Assembly: GCA_018660825.1 (NCBI GenBank)
Contig: JABJJO010000084.1
Span: 86,115-150,114 of the forward strand
From: Planctomycetaceae bacterium
Lineage (GTDB): Bacteria > Planctomycetota > Planctomycetia > Pirellulales > Pirellulaceae
Direction of reading: 5' to 3'
Length of the DNA stretch: 64,000 nucleotides
Below are positions 26,779-36,083 of this stretch, piece after piece. The translations under genes and the position numbers were made by a program. Below the pieces are notes generated by a model, which saw nothing but the letters and a program-made list of their open reading frames with translations, did no database searches and was not told the origin of the DNA. Within the stretch, counting starts at the first letter, position 1. Every line of letters starts with the position of its first letter.

Positions 26779-27906
26779 TCACTGCTGTAAAATCCGGCTC
26801 AAGGCTTCTCGAGCGATTGCGTTAGTGTCCTCGTCATCTGCGGTGATCATCGTGGAAATCTTTTCTAAGTACGCCCGCGACGATGGGCCAATGACGCCAA
26901 GTGTGTAGATTGCGATTTGTCGAGTCGCCAAGTTTTCACTACCTAACGCAGCACCCAATACAAGAATCGACGGACGGCCGATCCTAGCCAGAGCCTCCGC
27001 TGCGGCGTCACGTAAATCATCATGTTGAGATTCTAAATGGACAGCTAACATCGCAACAGCTGATTCACTCTGGCTACCATACTTACCCACCAACACTGCC
27101 GCCGTGCGACACACATCGTCGTTCTTTGACGTCTCTAGCACTTTAACCAACAACGGGACGGCAGGCTCGCGGGGTGCCAAGCGAGCATAAGTGTGCAAGG
27201 CGGAACGCTGTACTTCGCTTATTTGATTATTATCCGCAGCTAACTGGCCGACTTGCGATTCAATCGTCGGTCGATCACCTGGAAATACTGACAACAATCG
27301 AATAATATTCACTCGGTTGCTAGTTGTCTCCGCTGCATCGACCATTATCGCTAGCAATACAGCTTGTTGCGCCGCTTGCTGTTCCGGAAACAATTGTCGA
27401 ATCAACTGAATCGAAATTGACCGAACTTTACTATCCTCGTCTTGCAAACCTAAACCAACCGCCAGCGAGACTTGCTCTGGAAACTGCTGTGCTTGTCCGG
27501 TAAGAAACAACATCAATCCTTGCCGCTGTTTAAGCGTACCAGCTTTCAACCAACCCGAGACACTTGCCAAGACGGTCTCCCTGCGCTCGCGCAACGCATC
27601 ACTAGCAACCACTCGCTCGTCATTGCTACCCGCACCAAGATTTCCTAACAGTTTGCCAATCTCGGAGTCCAGTAAAATAGATCCTTCCGCATTGGCATCG
27701 CCCGTCGTCGCTGTAGTGGCATTCAAGGGATCGGATGAACCACTGTTGCTATTATTCTGTGGGCTGGCTGAGTTGTTACTCTCAGCATCACCTGTGCCAT
27801 CCGTCGTTGTATCGCTGCCAACGCAACCCGTCATCAACAGCATCGCCGCAATCAATCCAAGGCACGCTGCGGTGTTCAGAATTCTAGACACGAACAACAC
27901 CTCCAT
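26779..27906 (-). CDS. HEAT-repeat lipoprotein
   Basis: About 375 residues. The N-terminus holds a signal with lipobox LMTGC followed by a Ser/Asn/Thr-rich linker. From about residue 85 the rest is built of helical HEAT-like repeats, seen as DEDSKVRSISIQLIRQL, HDDLRDAAAEALARIG, and ENLATRQIAIYTLGVIG. Such proteins act as protein-protein interaction scaffolds in the envelope. The frame begins at 27957, but ATG 27906 gives a normal-length signal peptide. It stands downstream of the prenyltransferase gene with an 81-bp gap. Confidence 0.85.
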   Translation of the reverse strand: MEVLFVSRILNTAACLGLIAAMLLMTGCVGSDTTTDGTGDAESNNSASPQNNSNSGSSDPLNATTATTGDANAEGSILLDSEIGKLLGNLGAGSNDERVVASDALRERRETVLASVSGWLKAGTLKQRQGLMLFLTGQAQQFPEQVSLAVGLGLQDEDSKVRSISIQLIRQLFPEQQAAQQAVLLAIMVDAAETTSNRVNIIRLLSVFPGDRPTIESQVGQLAADNNQISEVQRSALHTYARLAPREPAVPLLVKVLETSKNDDVCRTAAVLVGKYGSQSESAVAMLAVHLESQHDDLRDAAAEALARIGRPSILVLGAALGSENLATRQIAIYTLGVIGPSSRAYLEKISTMITADDEDTNAIAREALSRILQQ

Positions 27907-27987
27907 GTGTAATAGCCAACTCTGTTTATGTATCAAGGACCTAATGTTTCCGTACATAGATTTACCACACGATACTGTCAGGAGGGA

Positions 27988-28899
27988 TTATAACAGCAAG
28001 TCTAGCGATACAATCAAGAACAACCCGATACTAATTAATGCGTTTACCTGAAAAAAAGCGATATTAACTCGCGCTAAGTCATCCGGTTTCACCAAACAAT
28101 GCTCAATCGTCAATAAAACAGCTACTGCAGCGACAGCGACATAATAGATCCAACCTAGAGCATCCAACTCGCTAACAAATGCTAATCCCACCATCGCCAC
28201 AATCATCAGCAGGTGAGAAACCGCAGCGATTCGTAATGCACCGCGAACACCAAACCGCGCTGGGATACTCTTTAGCTTGGCTTGCTTGTCAAATTCCGTA
28301 TCCTGGCACGCATAAATTATGTCAAACCCGCCAACCCAAAACATCACAATCAATCCCACCACAACAGCCGGAACAATATCCAGTATATCTTCCTGCAGAA
28401 TTTCCCCTCGCAGTGCTACCCATGTACAAACCGGCGCCAATAATAAACTTACACCTAAATAAAAATGAGCGAGTGACGTAAATCGTTTGCTGTAACTGTA
28501 TAGTCCCAATAACCCTAAGACTGGCAAGGACAATATAATCGGCAGTCGATTTGGCAAAAACAACAGTGTCGCAGCCACAAACATTGCACTGTTCAACACA
28601 GTGAACCAAACCACGCTCGACAGCGACAACTCCCCAGCGGGTATATGACGAGCGGCCGTTCTTGGATTTTCCGCATCAATTCGTCGGTCGGCGATTCGGT
28701 TGAATGCCATCGCGGCGCTGCGGGCAAAAATCATGCACAACACAATTCCCAATAAATCTAGCACGACAAACGGTGGTGGTGGCCCCAGAGAACTAGGTAC
28801 CGTCCAGCACATGACGGCTGACAACAGTGCAAAGGGCAAGGCAAACACTGTGTGGCTGAAGCGAATCATCTCCAGCAATGTTTTTAATCGCAACCACAT
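27988..28899 (-). CDS. mqnP: UbiA-family prenyltransferase, probably MqnP of the futalosine pathway
   Basis: About 303 residues, an integral membrane enzyme with eight or nine hydrophobic helices. The two Asp-rich motifs are NRIADRRIDAENPRTAAR and DIIYACQDTEFDKQ. UbiA enzymes attach a polyprenyl chain to an aromatic ring. Location directly after ubiX and menG, with mqnE nearby, indicates the menaquinone prenyltransferase. The frame reaches 28938, but the earlier Met overlaps ubiX; ATG 28899 follows the ubiX stop by seven bases and starts at MWLRLKTLLEMIRFSHT, the normal family start. Confidence 0.9.
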   Translation of the reverse strand: MWLRLKTLLEMIRFSHTVFALPFALLSAVMCWTVPSSLGPPPPFVVLDLLGIVLCMIFARSAAMAFNRIADRRIDAENPRTAARHIPAGELSLSSVVWFTVLNSAMFVAATLLFLPNRLPIILSLPVLGLLGLYSYSKRFTSLAHFYLGVSLLLAPVCTWVALRGEILQEDILDIVPAVVVGLIVMFWVGGFDIIYACQDTEFDKQAKLKSIPARFGVRGALRIAAVSHLLMIVAMVGLAFVSELDALGWIYYVAVAAVAVLLTIEHCLVKPDDLARVNIAFFQVNALISIGLFLIVSLDLLL

Positions 28900-28906
28900 C
28901 AGATTT

Positions 28907-29581
28907 TCAACTTTCCTGTGATTCCAGCGTGTCGTCACAATCGACTTCTTGATCGCCCCAACGCTCCATCAAATCATTATCACAGCCAAGCTGATCTAAG
29001 ATCCGCGCGACCATAAAGTCAACCAAGTCGCTTAACTCGGTAACACCTTGATACCACCCAGGACTTGCTGGCATTATAATTGCCCCCGCCTGTGTAACGC
29101 GGCGCATGTTTTCAATATGGATTAATGACAACGGTGTTTCTCGAGTGATTAACAACAACCGCCGACGTTCTTTGAGATGAACGTCGGCTGCACGTTGAAT
29201 AAGATTACGGCTCGTACCGTTGGCAATGTTTCCCAACGTCGCGCCACTACAAGGACTAATGACCATCGCCTTGGTACGATGAGAACCACTCGCCATCGGA
29301 CTCAGCAGATCGCGATAGTGGTAATACCGTATGTTTTCCAACGATGGCAATTCGATCGGAATAAGCGCTGGGCACTCAACCTGCAGCAAAGCTGGCAGAT
29401 CCAACTTCTCCAAATGAACCTCTATCTCTAATTCCTGTTTGATGACTTGTCGACCAGCGTCACTAATCGTCAACTCGACGTCAATACCCGCGAGTGCCAA
29501 TTGTTGCAACAATCGCACTGAATACACAACACCACTCGCACCGGAAATAGCAACGACGACTGGATGTGATACAGATGCCAT
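28907..29581 (-). CDS. ubiX: Flavin prenyltransferase, UbiX family
   Basis: 224 residues. Makes prenylated FMN for UbiD-type decarboxylases. Visible: VVVAISGASGVVYSVRLL at the N-terminus, SPCSGATLGNIANGTSRNLIQRAADVHLKERR, and LITRETPLSLIHIENM. In the futalosine route a UbiD-like decarboxylase acts late, so this enzyme would supply its cofactor; no ubiD-like gene is in the window. Five bases after menG and seven before the prenyltransferase, so the three form one operon. Confidence 0.95.
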   Translation of the reverse strand: MASVSHPVVVAISGASGVVYSVRLLQQLALAGIDVELTISDAGRQVIKQELEIEVHLEKLDLPALLQVECPALIPIELPSLENIRYYHYRDLLSPMASGSHRTKAMVISPCSGATLGNIANGTSRNLIQRAADVHLKERRRLLLITRETPLSLIHIENMRRVTQAGAIIMPASPGWYQGVTELSDLVDFMVARILDQLGCDNDLMERWGDQEVDCDDTLESQES

Positions 29582-29586
29582 ATGTC

Positions 29587-30357
29587 TTATTCATTTAACA
29601 GAGAGGATGATTCGGATTCAGGTTTACTCGCAACATAGAGCGTAGCAATTCCACCGGTTAATGAATAGTAACAAACTTCGACGAGACCATTGGCTTGCAT
29701 GCGATCCGCAAGTTCTTGGCCACAGGGGAATTTACCGACACTGTCCGGCAGATAGTTATACGCCTGCTCATCGTTTCCAGCCAATATCTGACCAATGCGC
29801 GGTAAAATGTGTTTCATGTAAAATCCATAAAACCCTTTAAACGGCTGCCACGTTGGCTGGGAAAACTCAAGCACTGCAACTCGCCCCCCAGGTTGGCAGA
29901 CTCGCATCATCTCCTGCAACCCTTTGTCTGTATCTGCGATATTACGCAAGCCAAAGGCAACTGACACAATTTGAAAAGTGTCGTCATCAAAGGGCAAATG
30001 CTGGGCATCGGCTTCTACAAATCTAATGCGTTCATAGGATTCACGTCGACTCTTCTTCTGTTCGCCAATTTGCAGCATTTCCCGAGTGAAATCCGCGGCG
30101 ACAATTTCTGTAGCAGCGTCCGATTTGCGGCAATAGGCGAACGCTAGATCTCCGGTACCCGAGCAGATGTCGAGAATGGGCGCGGTGCCTTGAGGTGCTA
30201 CTTTACGTACGGTGCGCCACCGCCAATAATGATCAACGTTCAGCGACAACAAGTGATTCATGCGGTCATATCGCGCAGCGATCTGCCCAAACATACGTTG
30301 TACGCGTTGATTGGATTTATCAAGTTCGACTTGCTCAGTTTCGTCTCGTACGGTCAT
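29587..30357 (-). CDS. menG: Demethylmenaquinone methyltransferase
   Basis: 256-residue SAM-dependent UbiE/MenG methyltransferase, final step to menaquinone. Motif I is PILDICSGTGDLAF. FAQIAARYDRMNHLLS (here FGQIAARYDRMNHLLSL), VEADAQHLPFDD, SVAFGLRNI, and VAVLEFSQP are specific to the family, as is the C-terminal GGIATLYVASKP. First gene of the menG-ubiX-prenyltransferase operon. Diverges from the comB-like gene over 164 bp, where a GGTAC-N6-GTACC palindrome sits (30389-30404). Confidence 0.96.
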   Translation of the reverse strand: MTVRDETEQVELDKSNQRVQRMFGQIAARYDRMNHLLSLNVDHYWRWRTVRKVAPQGTAPILDICSGTGDLAFAYCRKSDAATEIVAADFTREMLQIGEQKKSRRESYERIRFVEADAQHLPFDDDTFQIVSVAFGLRNIADTDKGLQEMMRVCQPGGRVAVLEFSQPTWQPFKGFYGFYMKHILPRIGQILAGNDEQAYNYLPDSVGKFPCGQELADRMQANGLVEVCYYSLTGGIATLYVASKPESESSSLLNE

Positions 30358-30521
30358 AAACTAATAGCGGCTAGCGGTGTTTTTACGTGGTACGTTTTTG
30401 TACCCGCAGTTATGCTGTTTATCGTAACCCTTTAATGGATAATTGGGTATGATATTCAACATCTTAGAAACCCAATCACTTCAATACGCCTGTACTAAAT
30501 CCCAGAATAAAAATAAGTCTC

Positions 30522-31253
30522 ATGCAAACGAATGTATTCTTACTACCAGAGTTGATCAACTCCGCGTCCATCGGCGGATCCTGTTGCGTCATTATTGACG
30601 TATTGCGGGCGACAACAACTATCGTCACCGCATTGGCTAATGGGGCGCGGTCGATCATTCCTTGTCTCAGCATCGAGCAAGCCACCGAAATCGCCACTCA
30701 ACAACAAGTTCTTCTGGGCGGTGAACGTAATTGTGTCAAACCGGAAACGTTTGACTTGGGCAACTCGCCTACAGAATATTCAAGCGATGTTGTTAAAGAC
30801 ACAGACATTGCGTTCACGACCACCAATGGTACGAAAGCGATGCTCGCCTGCGCGATGGCCGACAAGCTTTTGCTTGCTGCGTTCTCGAACCTATCAGCCA
30901 TCACATCCATTACTGCACAAGAATCAACTCTCAATATCATCTGCTCCGGTACCAACGGTGAAATCACTCTCGAAGACGTTCTACTTGCCGGTGCCATTGT
31001 GCATTCCCGAACCGAACAACCACTTGCGGGCGTTAACGACCAAGCAACACTAGCTCTCAACGCTTGGAAAGAAATTATCGCTAGTGATATACCAGCGACA
31101 TTTTTATTAGATAAGATGAAGGAGAGTCGTGGAGGACGTAATTTGATGCAAGTGGACAAGGTCGCCGACATTCAATTCGCAGCCAACATCGACACAACAT
31201 CCATGATCCCTACACTAAACCCAACATCACTTATCATTACTGCCTTAAGCTAA
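30522..31253 (+). CDS. ComB-like 2-phosphosulfolactate phosphatase family protein
   Basis: 243 residues. Family features: VIIDVLRATTTIVTALANGA at the N-terminus, LGGERNCVKPETFDLGNSPTEY, FTTTNGTKAM and IICSGTNGEITLEDVLLAG. ComB hydrolyses 2-phosphosulfolactate in methanogen coenzyme M synthesis. In bacteria without coenzyme M its role is uncertain; sulfolactate metabolism is one possibility. Neighbouring genes give no pathway link, as no comA or comC is visible. Confidence 0.88.
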   Translation: MQTNVFLLPELINSASIGGSCCVIIDVLRATTTIVTALANGARSIIPCLSIEQATEIATQQQVLLGGERNCVKPETFDLGNSPTEYSSDVVKDTDIAFTTTNGTKAMLACAMADKLLLAAFSNLSAITSITAQESTLNIICSGTNGEITLEDVLLAGAIVHSRTEQPLAGVNDQATLALNAWKEIIASDIPATFLLDKMKESRGGRNLMQVDKVADIQFAANIDTTSMIPTLNPTSLIITALS

Positions 31254-31300
31254 ACTCTACGCCACGATAAAAACAATCGACTACACTCCGGAAAACACTT

Positions 31301-33637
31301 ATGGTTGCGCTCGACTACATTGTCATTACTGTTTATTTCCTCATCCTCGTTGCCATTGGCCTGTTTTGCGCTCGCAAAAACAAAAAACAGGAAGATTACT
31401 TTCTAGGGGGTCGCGGGTTCGGTAAACTATTGCAAACATTTGCCGCCTTCGGAGCAGGCACCGGCCCCCAAGACCCAATTAACTCGGGTAAAGCGACCTA
31501 CACCAGTGGCATGAATGGCATGTGGGTTTCGATGTATTGGCTATTTGTTACGCCGTTCTATTGGATCACCGCCGTTTGGTATCGGCGGATGCGACATATC
31601 ACTCTCGGGGATTGGTTTGTTGAGCGTTACGAATCCAAACCACTTGGTGGTGCCTATGCTATCTTTGGCATCACATTTTTTATGATCTATGGATCGATGT
31701 TCTTTTCTGCCATCGCCAAAACAGCCGCTCCCATGATTGGCTCGAACGTCATGCTCTTCGGTACAGCGGTAGATCTGCAATATGTACTTATTCCCGCTAT
31801 CGGGATAATCGTATTAGTCTATGGCGTCATCGGTGGTCTAACAGCGGCTTATTTCACAGACCTCATCCAAGGAATCTGCATCATTGCATTAAGTTGTATG
31901 TTGATACCTTTGGGCCTTAATGCCCTTACTAATGACACAGCACTCAATCCAACAGGTGAGCAATCTGGTTTTGAAATCATGGCTGATCAGTTACCTGATT
32001 CCTTTTTTGAGATCATCGGAGATAGCACTTCCGAATTTTCGCTCTTTTTTTTAGCGGCCATTGTAATGTCCAACTTAATCGGAGTCGTCGTTCAACCCCA
32101 TTTCATCGCGACCGGTGGAGGTTCAGCTAAATCCGAGAATGATGCCCGTATCGGACTCGTCGTGGGTAACTTTCTCAAACGATTCTGTACACTTGGCTGG
32201 GTACTCACGGGGCTAATTGCAGCCACACTATACGCCGATGTCGGTCAATTGATCGAGAACCCTGACCAGACCTGGGGCTACGCCTCGATGCACTTGCTCG
32301 GACCTGGTTTCCGAGGATTGATGCTCGCCTGCTTGCTTGCCGCTCTGATGAGTAGTGTCGATGCCTACATGATTGTCGGCGCCGGACTGATCGTGCGCAA
32401 CCTATATGTTCCCTTTGTCAAACCCTCTGCCACAGATAAAGAATGCCTCCGAGTTGGACGCATTACAGGTATCCTCGTAGTCGCTGGATCCATCTTTTTC
32501 TCACTAGCAATTTATGACATGATCGCCCAACTCACGATCACTTTTTGGTTCCCACTCGTCTTTGCCGCTCCGTTTTGGATTGGCATGTATTGGCGCCGCG
32601 CCTCGACACGAGCTGCTTGGATCACCGTCGCTTATTGCATCCTTGTTTTTGGCATGATTCCCTATCTAGCACCAATCATCGCTCCCGGCCTTAAAACCAA
32701 CGAGACACTACTGGCACGCATTGATCAGTTGCATTATGAAATTGAGAATTCGACGAGTGACTACGATCGCGAAAAACTCGAAGAACGTCTAGCTAAGCTT
32801 TCCGGCCTTAAAACCAACAAGACGCTATTGGCACGCACTGAAATGACACGTACTGTTTCGCAAGATATTGTTTCCAAATCAACGCTTCGTCGAGAGTACG
32901 CTAAGGCAATGACAACTTGGACAGCGCAATTCGACCGAGCTAACAATATTAACAAATCTGAACTTGAACTTCTCAAACCCCAGCAAATCAGTGCTACTAA
33001 AATCGCTGTTCCCAGCAGCACTGGTGAAGAACTCGTCGAGTTGGAGGTTGGCGTGTCGCGAATCGAAACCTCTACGGAAAATGGGGGAGATGCGATATTT
33101 TTTAAATCCGTCGAGCCAAGCGACAGTTCCATCGCTCCAGAAGTTATCGGCGTAACGAAAATCAATGACTTCACCACTCGCTACAAACTTGCCTACCCAC
33201 AAGGTACTAAGTTCGAAGCGTCTGGCAACTTGAAACTAAATCTCGCCTTCTTCCTGCCGCTGGGAATCGACCTCGCCGCGCAAACAAATTCCACTCGCAA
33301 CGCGCTCGAACTTGTGTCGAAAATAATCCTGCCGATTTTGGTGATGATCATAGCGAGTTGGATTACTAGCATTACTGGCAAATCCAACTCACCCGAGGCC
33401 CTGGATCGCTTTTATGCAAAGATGAAAACACCCGTCGATCCAGATCCGGCGACCGATCTAGCCAAACTCGAGGCTGTCTATGGGGAACCGAGCAACACGG
33501 AACGAGTCAAACTATTCCCCAACTCACAACTGGAAATTCAAAAGCCGACAACTGCCGATGTTGTCGGCTTTACGATTTCCGTGCTCGTTTGCTTTGCCAT
33601 CGTTGGTTTGGCATTTGTCATGGCTGGAATCGCATAG
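31301..33637 (+). CDS. Sodium:solute symporter (SSS family) with large hydrophilic insert
   Basis: 778 residues, much longer than the usual 480-600. Residues 1-450 form the SSS core of about eleven helices; EDYFLGGRGFGKLLQTFAAFGAGTGPQDPINSG and ALMSSVDAYMIVGAGLI are typical. From about 460 to 655 the chain is hydrophilic and charged, then further hydrophobic helices follow (LPILVMIIASWI, ISVLVCFAIVGLAFVMAGIA). The insert contains an in-frame partial duplication: GLKTNETLLAR and GLKTNKTLLAR, 39 residues apart, followed by a coiled-coil-like EKLEERL segment. Substrate unknown. The gene stands alone. Confidence 0.88.
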   Translation: MVALDYIVITVYFLILVAIGLFCARKNKKQEDYFLGGRGFGKLLQTFAAFGAGTGPQDPINSGKATYTSGMNGMWVSMYWLFVTPFYWITAVWYRRMRHITLGDWFVERYESKPLGGAYAIFGITFFMIYGSMFFSAIAKTAAPMIGSNVMLFGTAVDLQYVLIPAIGIIVLVYGVIGGLTAAYFTDLIQGICIIALSCMLIPLGLNALTNDTALNPTGEQSGFEIMADQLPDSFFEIIGDSTSEFSLFFLAAIVMSNLIGVVVQPHFIATGGGSAKSENDARIGLVVGNFLKRFCTLGWVLTGLIAATLYADVGQLIENPDQTWGYASMHLLGPGFRGLMLACLLAALMSSVDAYMIVGAGLIVRNLYVPFVKPSATDKECLRVGRITGILVVAGSIFFSLAIYDMIAQLTITFWFPLVFAAPFWIGMYWRRASTRAAWITVAYCILVFGMIPYLAPIIAPGLKTNETLLARIDQLHYEIENSTSDYDREKLEERLAKLSGLKTNKTLLARTEMTRTVSQDIVSKSTLRREYAKAMTTWTAQFDRANNINKSELELLKPQQISATKIAVPSSTGEELVELEVGVSRIETSTENGGDAIFFKSVEPSDSSIAPEVIGVTKINDFTTRYKLAYPQGTKFEASGNLKLNLAFFLPLGIDLAAQTNSTRNALELVSKIILPILVMIIASWITSITGKSNSPEALDRFYAKMKTPVDPDPATDLAKLEAVYGEPSNTERVKLFPNSQLEIQKPTTADVVGFTISVLVCFAIVGLAFVMAGIA
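32685..32837 (+). repeat. In-frame direct repeat of 36 bp, period 117 bp
   Basis: Bases 32685-32720 and 32802-32837 match at 33 of 36 positions and differ only in three substitutions. The offset is 117 bp, exactly 39 codons, so the reading frame of the symporter is kept. It encodes the repeated LKTN(E/K)TLLAR phrase and suggests a recent or conserved duplication within the hydrophilic insert. Confidence 0.85.
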
Positions 33638-33830
33638 ACACCGATAAAGCAAAAAATGACACCAATTGGGGGGCCTCACCTCTACAAAACGGCTTCCCTG
33701 TAATATGATATGAAAGACAATTTATACTGCAATAAATAATTGCAACGTATTGCCTTTCCCACATATTCCTCGGTAAACGCGTCAGATAAACAGGAGCCTT
33801 CACGGCAATCGAATAGCCTTGCGATACAAC

Positions 33831-34178
33831 ATGAAACGCACTTTTTTAAAAAGCAAAATCCACCGAGCAACAGTCACTCAAGCCGAGCTTGAGTATGATG
33901 GCTCGGTTTCGATCGACACGTCACTGCTAAAACTGGCTGATATTGAACCCTATGAACAAGTCGATATTTATAACATTAGTCGTGGCACACGTTTGACGAC
34001 GTATGCCATTGAAGCCCCTGCGGATTCTGGAGAGATTTGCATCAATGGAGCAGCGGCTCATCTGATGCAGCCAATGGATCTGGTGATCATCTGTAGTTAT
34101 GCTCAATTTGATGAATCTGAACCAGCCCCTAATCCAATTGTGATTAAAGTCGATGAACACAACGCACAACGAAATTGA
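33831..34178 (+). CDS. panD: Aspartate 1-decarboxylase proenzyme
   Basis: About 115 residues. Makes beta-alanine for pantothenate and coenzyme A. The self-cleavage site Gly-Ser lies in YDGSVSID, creating the pyruvoyl group; [24 protein letters not shown] and [17 protein letters not shown] (the NGAAA substrate loop) are diagnostic. The frame is open from 33819, but MKRTFLKSK at 33831 is the normal start. About 190 bp of leader DNA upstream shows no recognised element. A metallopeptidase gene follows 31 bp downstream. Confidence 0.97.
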   Translation: MKRTFLKSKIHRATVTQAELEYDGSVSIDTSLLKLADIEPYEQVDIYNISRGTRLTTYAIEAPADSGEICINGAAAHLMQPMDLVIICSYAQFDESEPAPNPIVIKVDEHNAQRN

Positions 34179-34209
34179 AATTGGTTATTTCCCCCAAAAG
34201 GCACCTTAA

Positions 34210-35304
34210 ATGAGTCAAGCTGCACAGCGACGCAATAAACTACGATCTCAACTAAAGAAGCAGGGCCTCGATTCAATTTTGGTAACTGACGTGCGCAACG
34301 TGAGTTACCTATCCGGATTCTCAGGTGATTCGAGCTACTTGTTCATCACCGCTAAAAACGCCATTATCATTTCGGACTTTCGTTACACGCAAGAAATCGC
34401 TGACGAATGCAGTGACATTGATTCGATAATCCGCCGTTCTACTGACTCGATGATTAAGGTCAGTGCCAAACTAATTCACAAATCCGGCGTAAACAATGTT
34501 GCCCTCGAGGGCGATTCACTGCCGCTGGCAATCGCAGAAAAAATGCACACGGAGATGCCTAAAGTCAATTTTGTCACGACCTCGGGCATTATCGAAAAAC
34601 TTCGGGAGATCAAGAGCCGCAGTGAAGTTGCCTTGATTCGCAAAGCGGTATATGCCGCCCAAAGGGCTTTTGGGGTCATCACCAGTTCGCTCACCAAAGA
34701 TCAGACAGAAAAAGAAATTGCTTTCAATCTCGAACATCAAATTCGCCAATTCGGCGGTCGCGGTACGAGCTTCGATCCAATCGTTGCTGTTGGTAGTCAA
34801 GCGGCACTACCGCATGCAACTCCTGGTAACCAAACTATCGCTGATGCCGATTTTGTATTGATCGACTGGGGTGCCGACTACGATTGTTATCTCAGCGATA
34901 TCACACGTACAATGGTCACTGGCAAAGTGACTGCAAAATACCGCAAAGTGTACAATACGGTACTGCAAGCACAGCAACGGGCTATCAAACGAATCAAACC
35001 TGGAGCGATCATGAGTAAAATCGATGCCGCGGCACGGGGACATATCGCCAATGCCGGGTATGGGAAATATTTTGGACACAGCCTTGGTCACGGTATTGGA
35101 ACATACATTCATGAGTCGCCGCGACTTGCAGAAAATCAGCACATTCCACTGCAACTCGGTATGGTTGTCACGGTTGAACCGGGGATTTACTTACCCGGTT
35201 GGGGCGGTGTTAGAATTGAAGATGATGTCCTTGTTACCCGCAATGGACACGAAGTTTTGACGAATCTACCTAAGAAACTCGAAGAATGCATTCTAGAAGT
35301 CTAA
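34210..35304 (+). CDS. M24B Xaa-Pro peptidase (PepQ/YqhT-like)
   Basis: 364 residues with an N-terminal creatinase-like domain (NVSYLSGFSGDSSYLF) and a pita-bread metallopeptidase domain. The five metal ligands can be placed: DWGADYDCYLSDITRT (two Asp), the His of GHSLGHGIGTYIHE, the Glu of TVEPGIYLPGWGGV, and the final Glu of IEDDVL. Removes or cleaves N-terminal residues before proline. It lies just before accB, an arrangement also found in Bacillus (yqhT-efp-accBC), though no efp is present here. Confidence 0.92.
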   Translation: MSQAAQRRNKLRSQLKKQGLDSILVTDVRNVSYLSGFSGDSSYLFITAKNAIIISDFRYTQEIADECSDIDSIIRRSTDSMIKVSAKLIHKSGVNNVALEGDSLPLAIAEKMHTEMPKVNFVTTSGIIEKLREIKSRSEVALIRKAVYAAQRAFGVITSSLTKDQTEKEIAFNLEHQIRQFGGRGTSFDPIVAVGSQAALPHATPGNQTIADADFVLIDWGADYDCYLSDITRTMVTGKVTAKYRKVYNTVLQAQQRAIKRIKPGAIMSKIDAAARGHIANAGYGKYFGHSLGHGIGTYIHESPRLAENQHIPLQLGMVVTVEPGIYLPGWGGVRIEDDVLVTRNGHEVLTNLPKKLEECILEV

Positions 35305-35503
35305 GCTAGTTTTTTGGCACGATTGGAAATATGATCTTGTCAAACCGTCAAAAACACCGATAAACAAGGGAACGAAACAAACTTTTATTACTCAATTCTG
35401 TTACATCAGCACCTATTTTTACGTTTTTGCCCGTCGTTGGGGCTTAAAATGCAAGATTACCCGCATTCGTTTCAGAAACATTAAATAAGAAAGAAAGCGT
35501 AGC

Positions 35504-35965
35504 ATGGCGAAATCCGGCAATGTTTTCGATATCGATCGTCTCCATCAGTACGTAGAGTTCATGAAGGAAAACGACATAACCGAGATCGATTTAGAACAAA
35601 ACGGCGAAAAAATCCGCTTATCTAGGTCTGGCGGCGTCATGCCTGTCGTTACCTCTGCGCCAGCGACCGTAGCCGCACCAACGGCCGCTACGGACAATGA
35701 CAAAGCAGCGGAACCAGATCATATTGTGACAATTAATAGCCCCATGGTTGGCACCTTTTACTGCCGTCCCAATCCCGAATCGAAACCTTATATCCAAGTA
35801 GGTGATATGGTTACGGCGGAATCGACGGTCTGCATCGTTGAGGCGATGAAAGTTTTCAATGAACTGCCTGCAGAAATTCGCGGGAAGATCGTGGCTGTAC
35901 TCGTTGATGACCTAACTCCTGTCGACGTTGGCAAGCCGTTATTCAAAGTTGACACCAGCGCCTAA
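35504..35965 (+). CDS. accB: Acetyl-CoA carboxylase biotin carboxyl carrier protein
   Basis: 153 residues. The N-terminal helical part (IDRLHQYVEFMKENDITEID) and an Ala/Pro/Thr linker are followed by a lipoyl-like beta barrel with the biotinylation motif EAMKVFNE; biotin goes on its Lys. GTFYCRPNPESKPYIQVGD is also typical. Carries CO2 between biotin carboxylase and the carboxyltransferase for malonyl-CoA. accC follows 118 bp later on the same strand. accA and accD are not in the window. Confidence 0.97.
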   Translation: MAKSGNVFDIDRLHQYVEFMKENDITEIDLEQNGEKIRLSRSGGVMPVVTSAPATVAAPTAATDNDKAAEPDHIVTINSPMVGTFYCRPNPESKPYIQVGDMVTAESTVCIVEAMKVFNELPAEIRGKIVAVLVDDLTPVDVGKPLFKVDTSA

Positions 35966-36083
35966 TTTTTGTCGCCGGTACTATAATTCCGCAAGCCAAC
36001 CGTCATAAATCAATTTAGCAGTTTGTGCCTACTCGGTAGGTGTACTCCATAAATCTATCTCTTACTTTTCGATCTCGACTTAT

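Noticed and set aside
30389..30404. GGTAC-N6-GTACC palindrome between menG and the comB-like gene
   Set aside because: Only five base pairs per arm with no second copy; too weak to call an operator.
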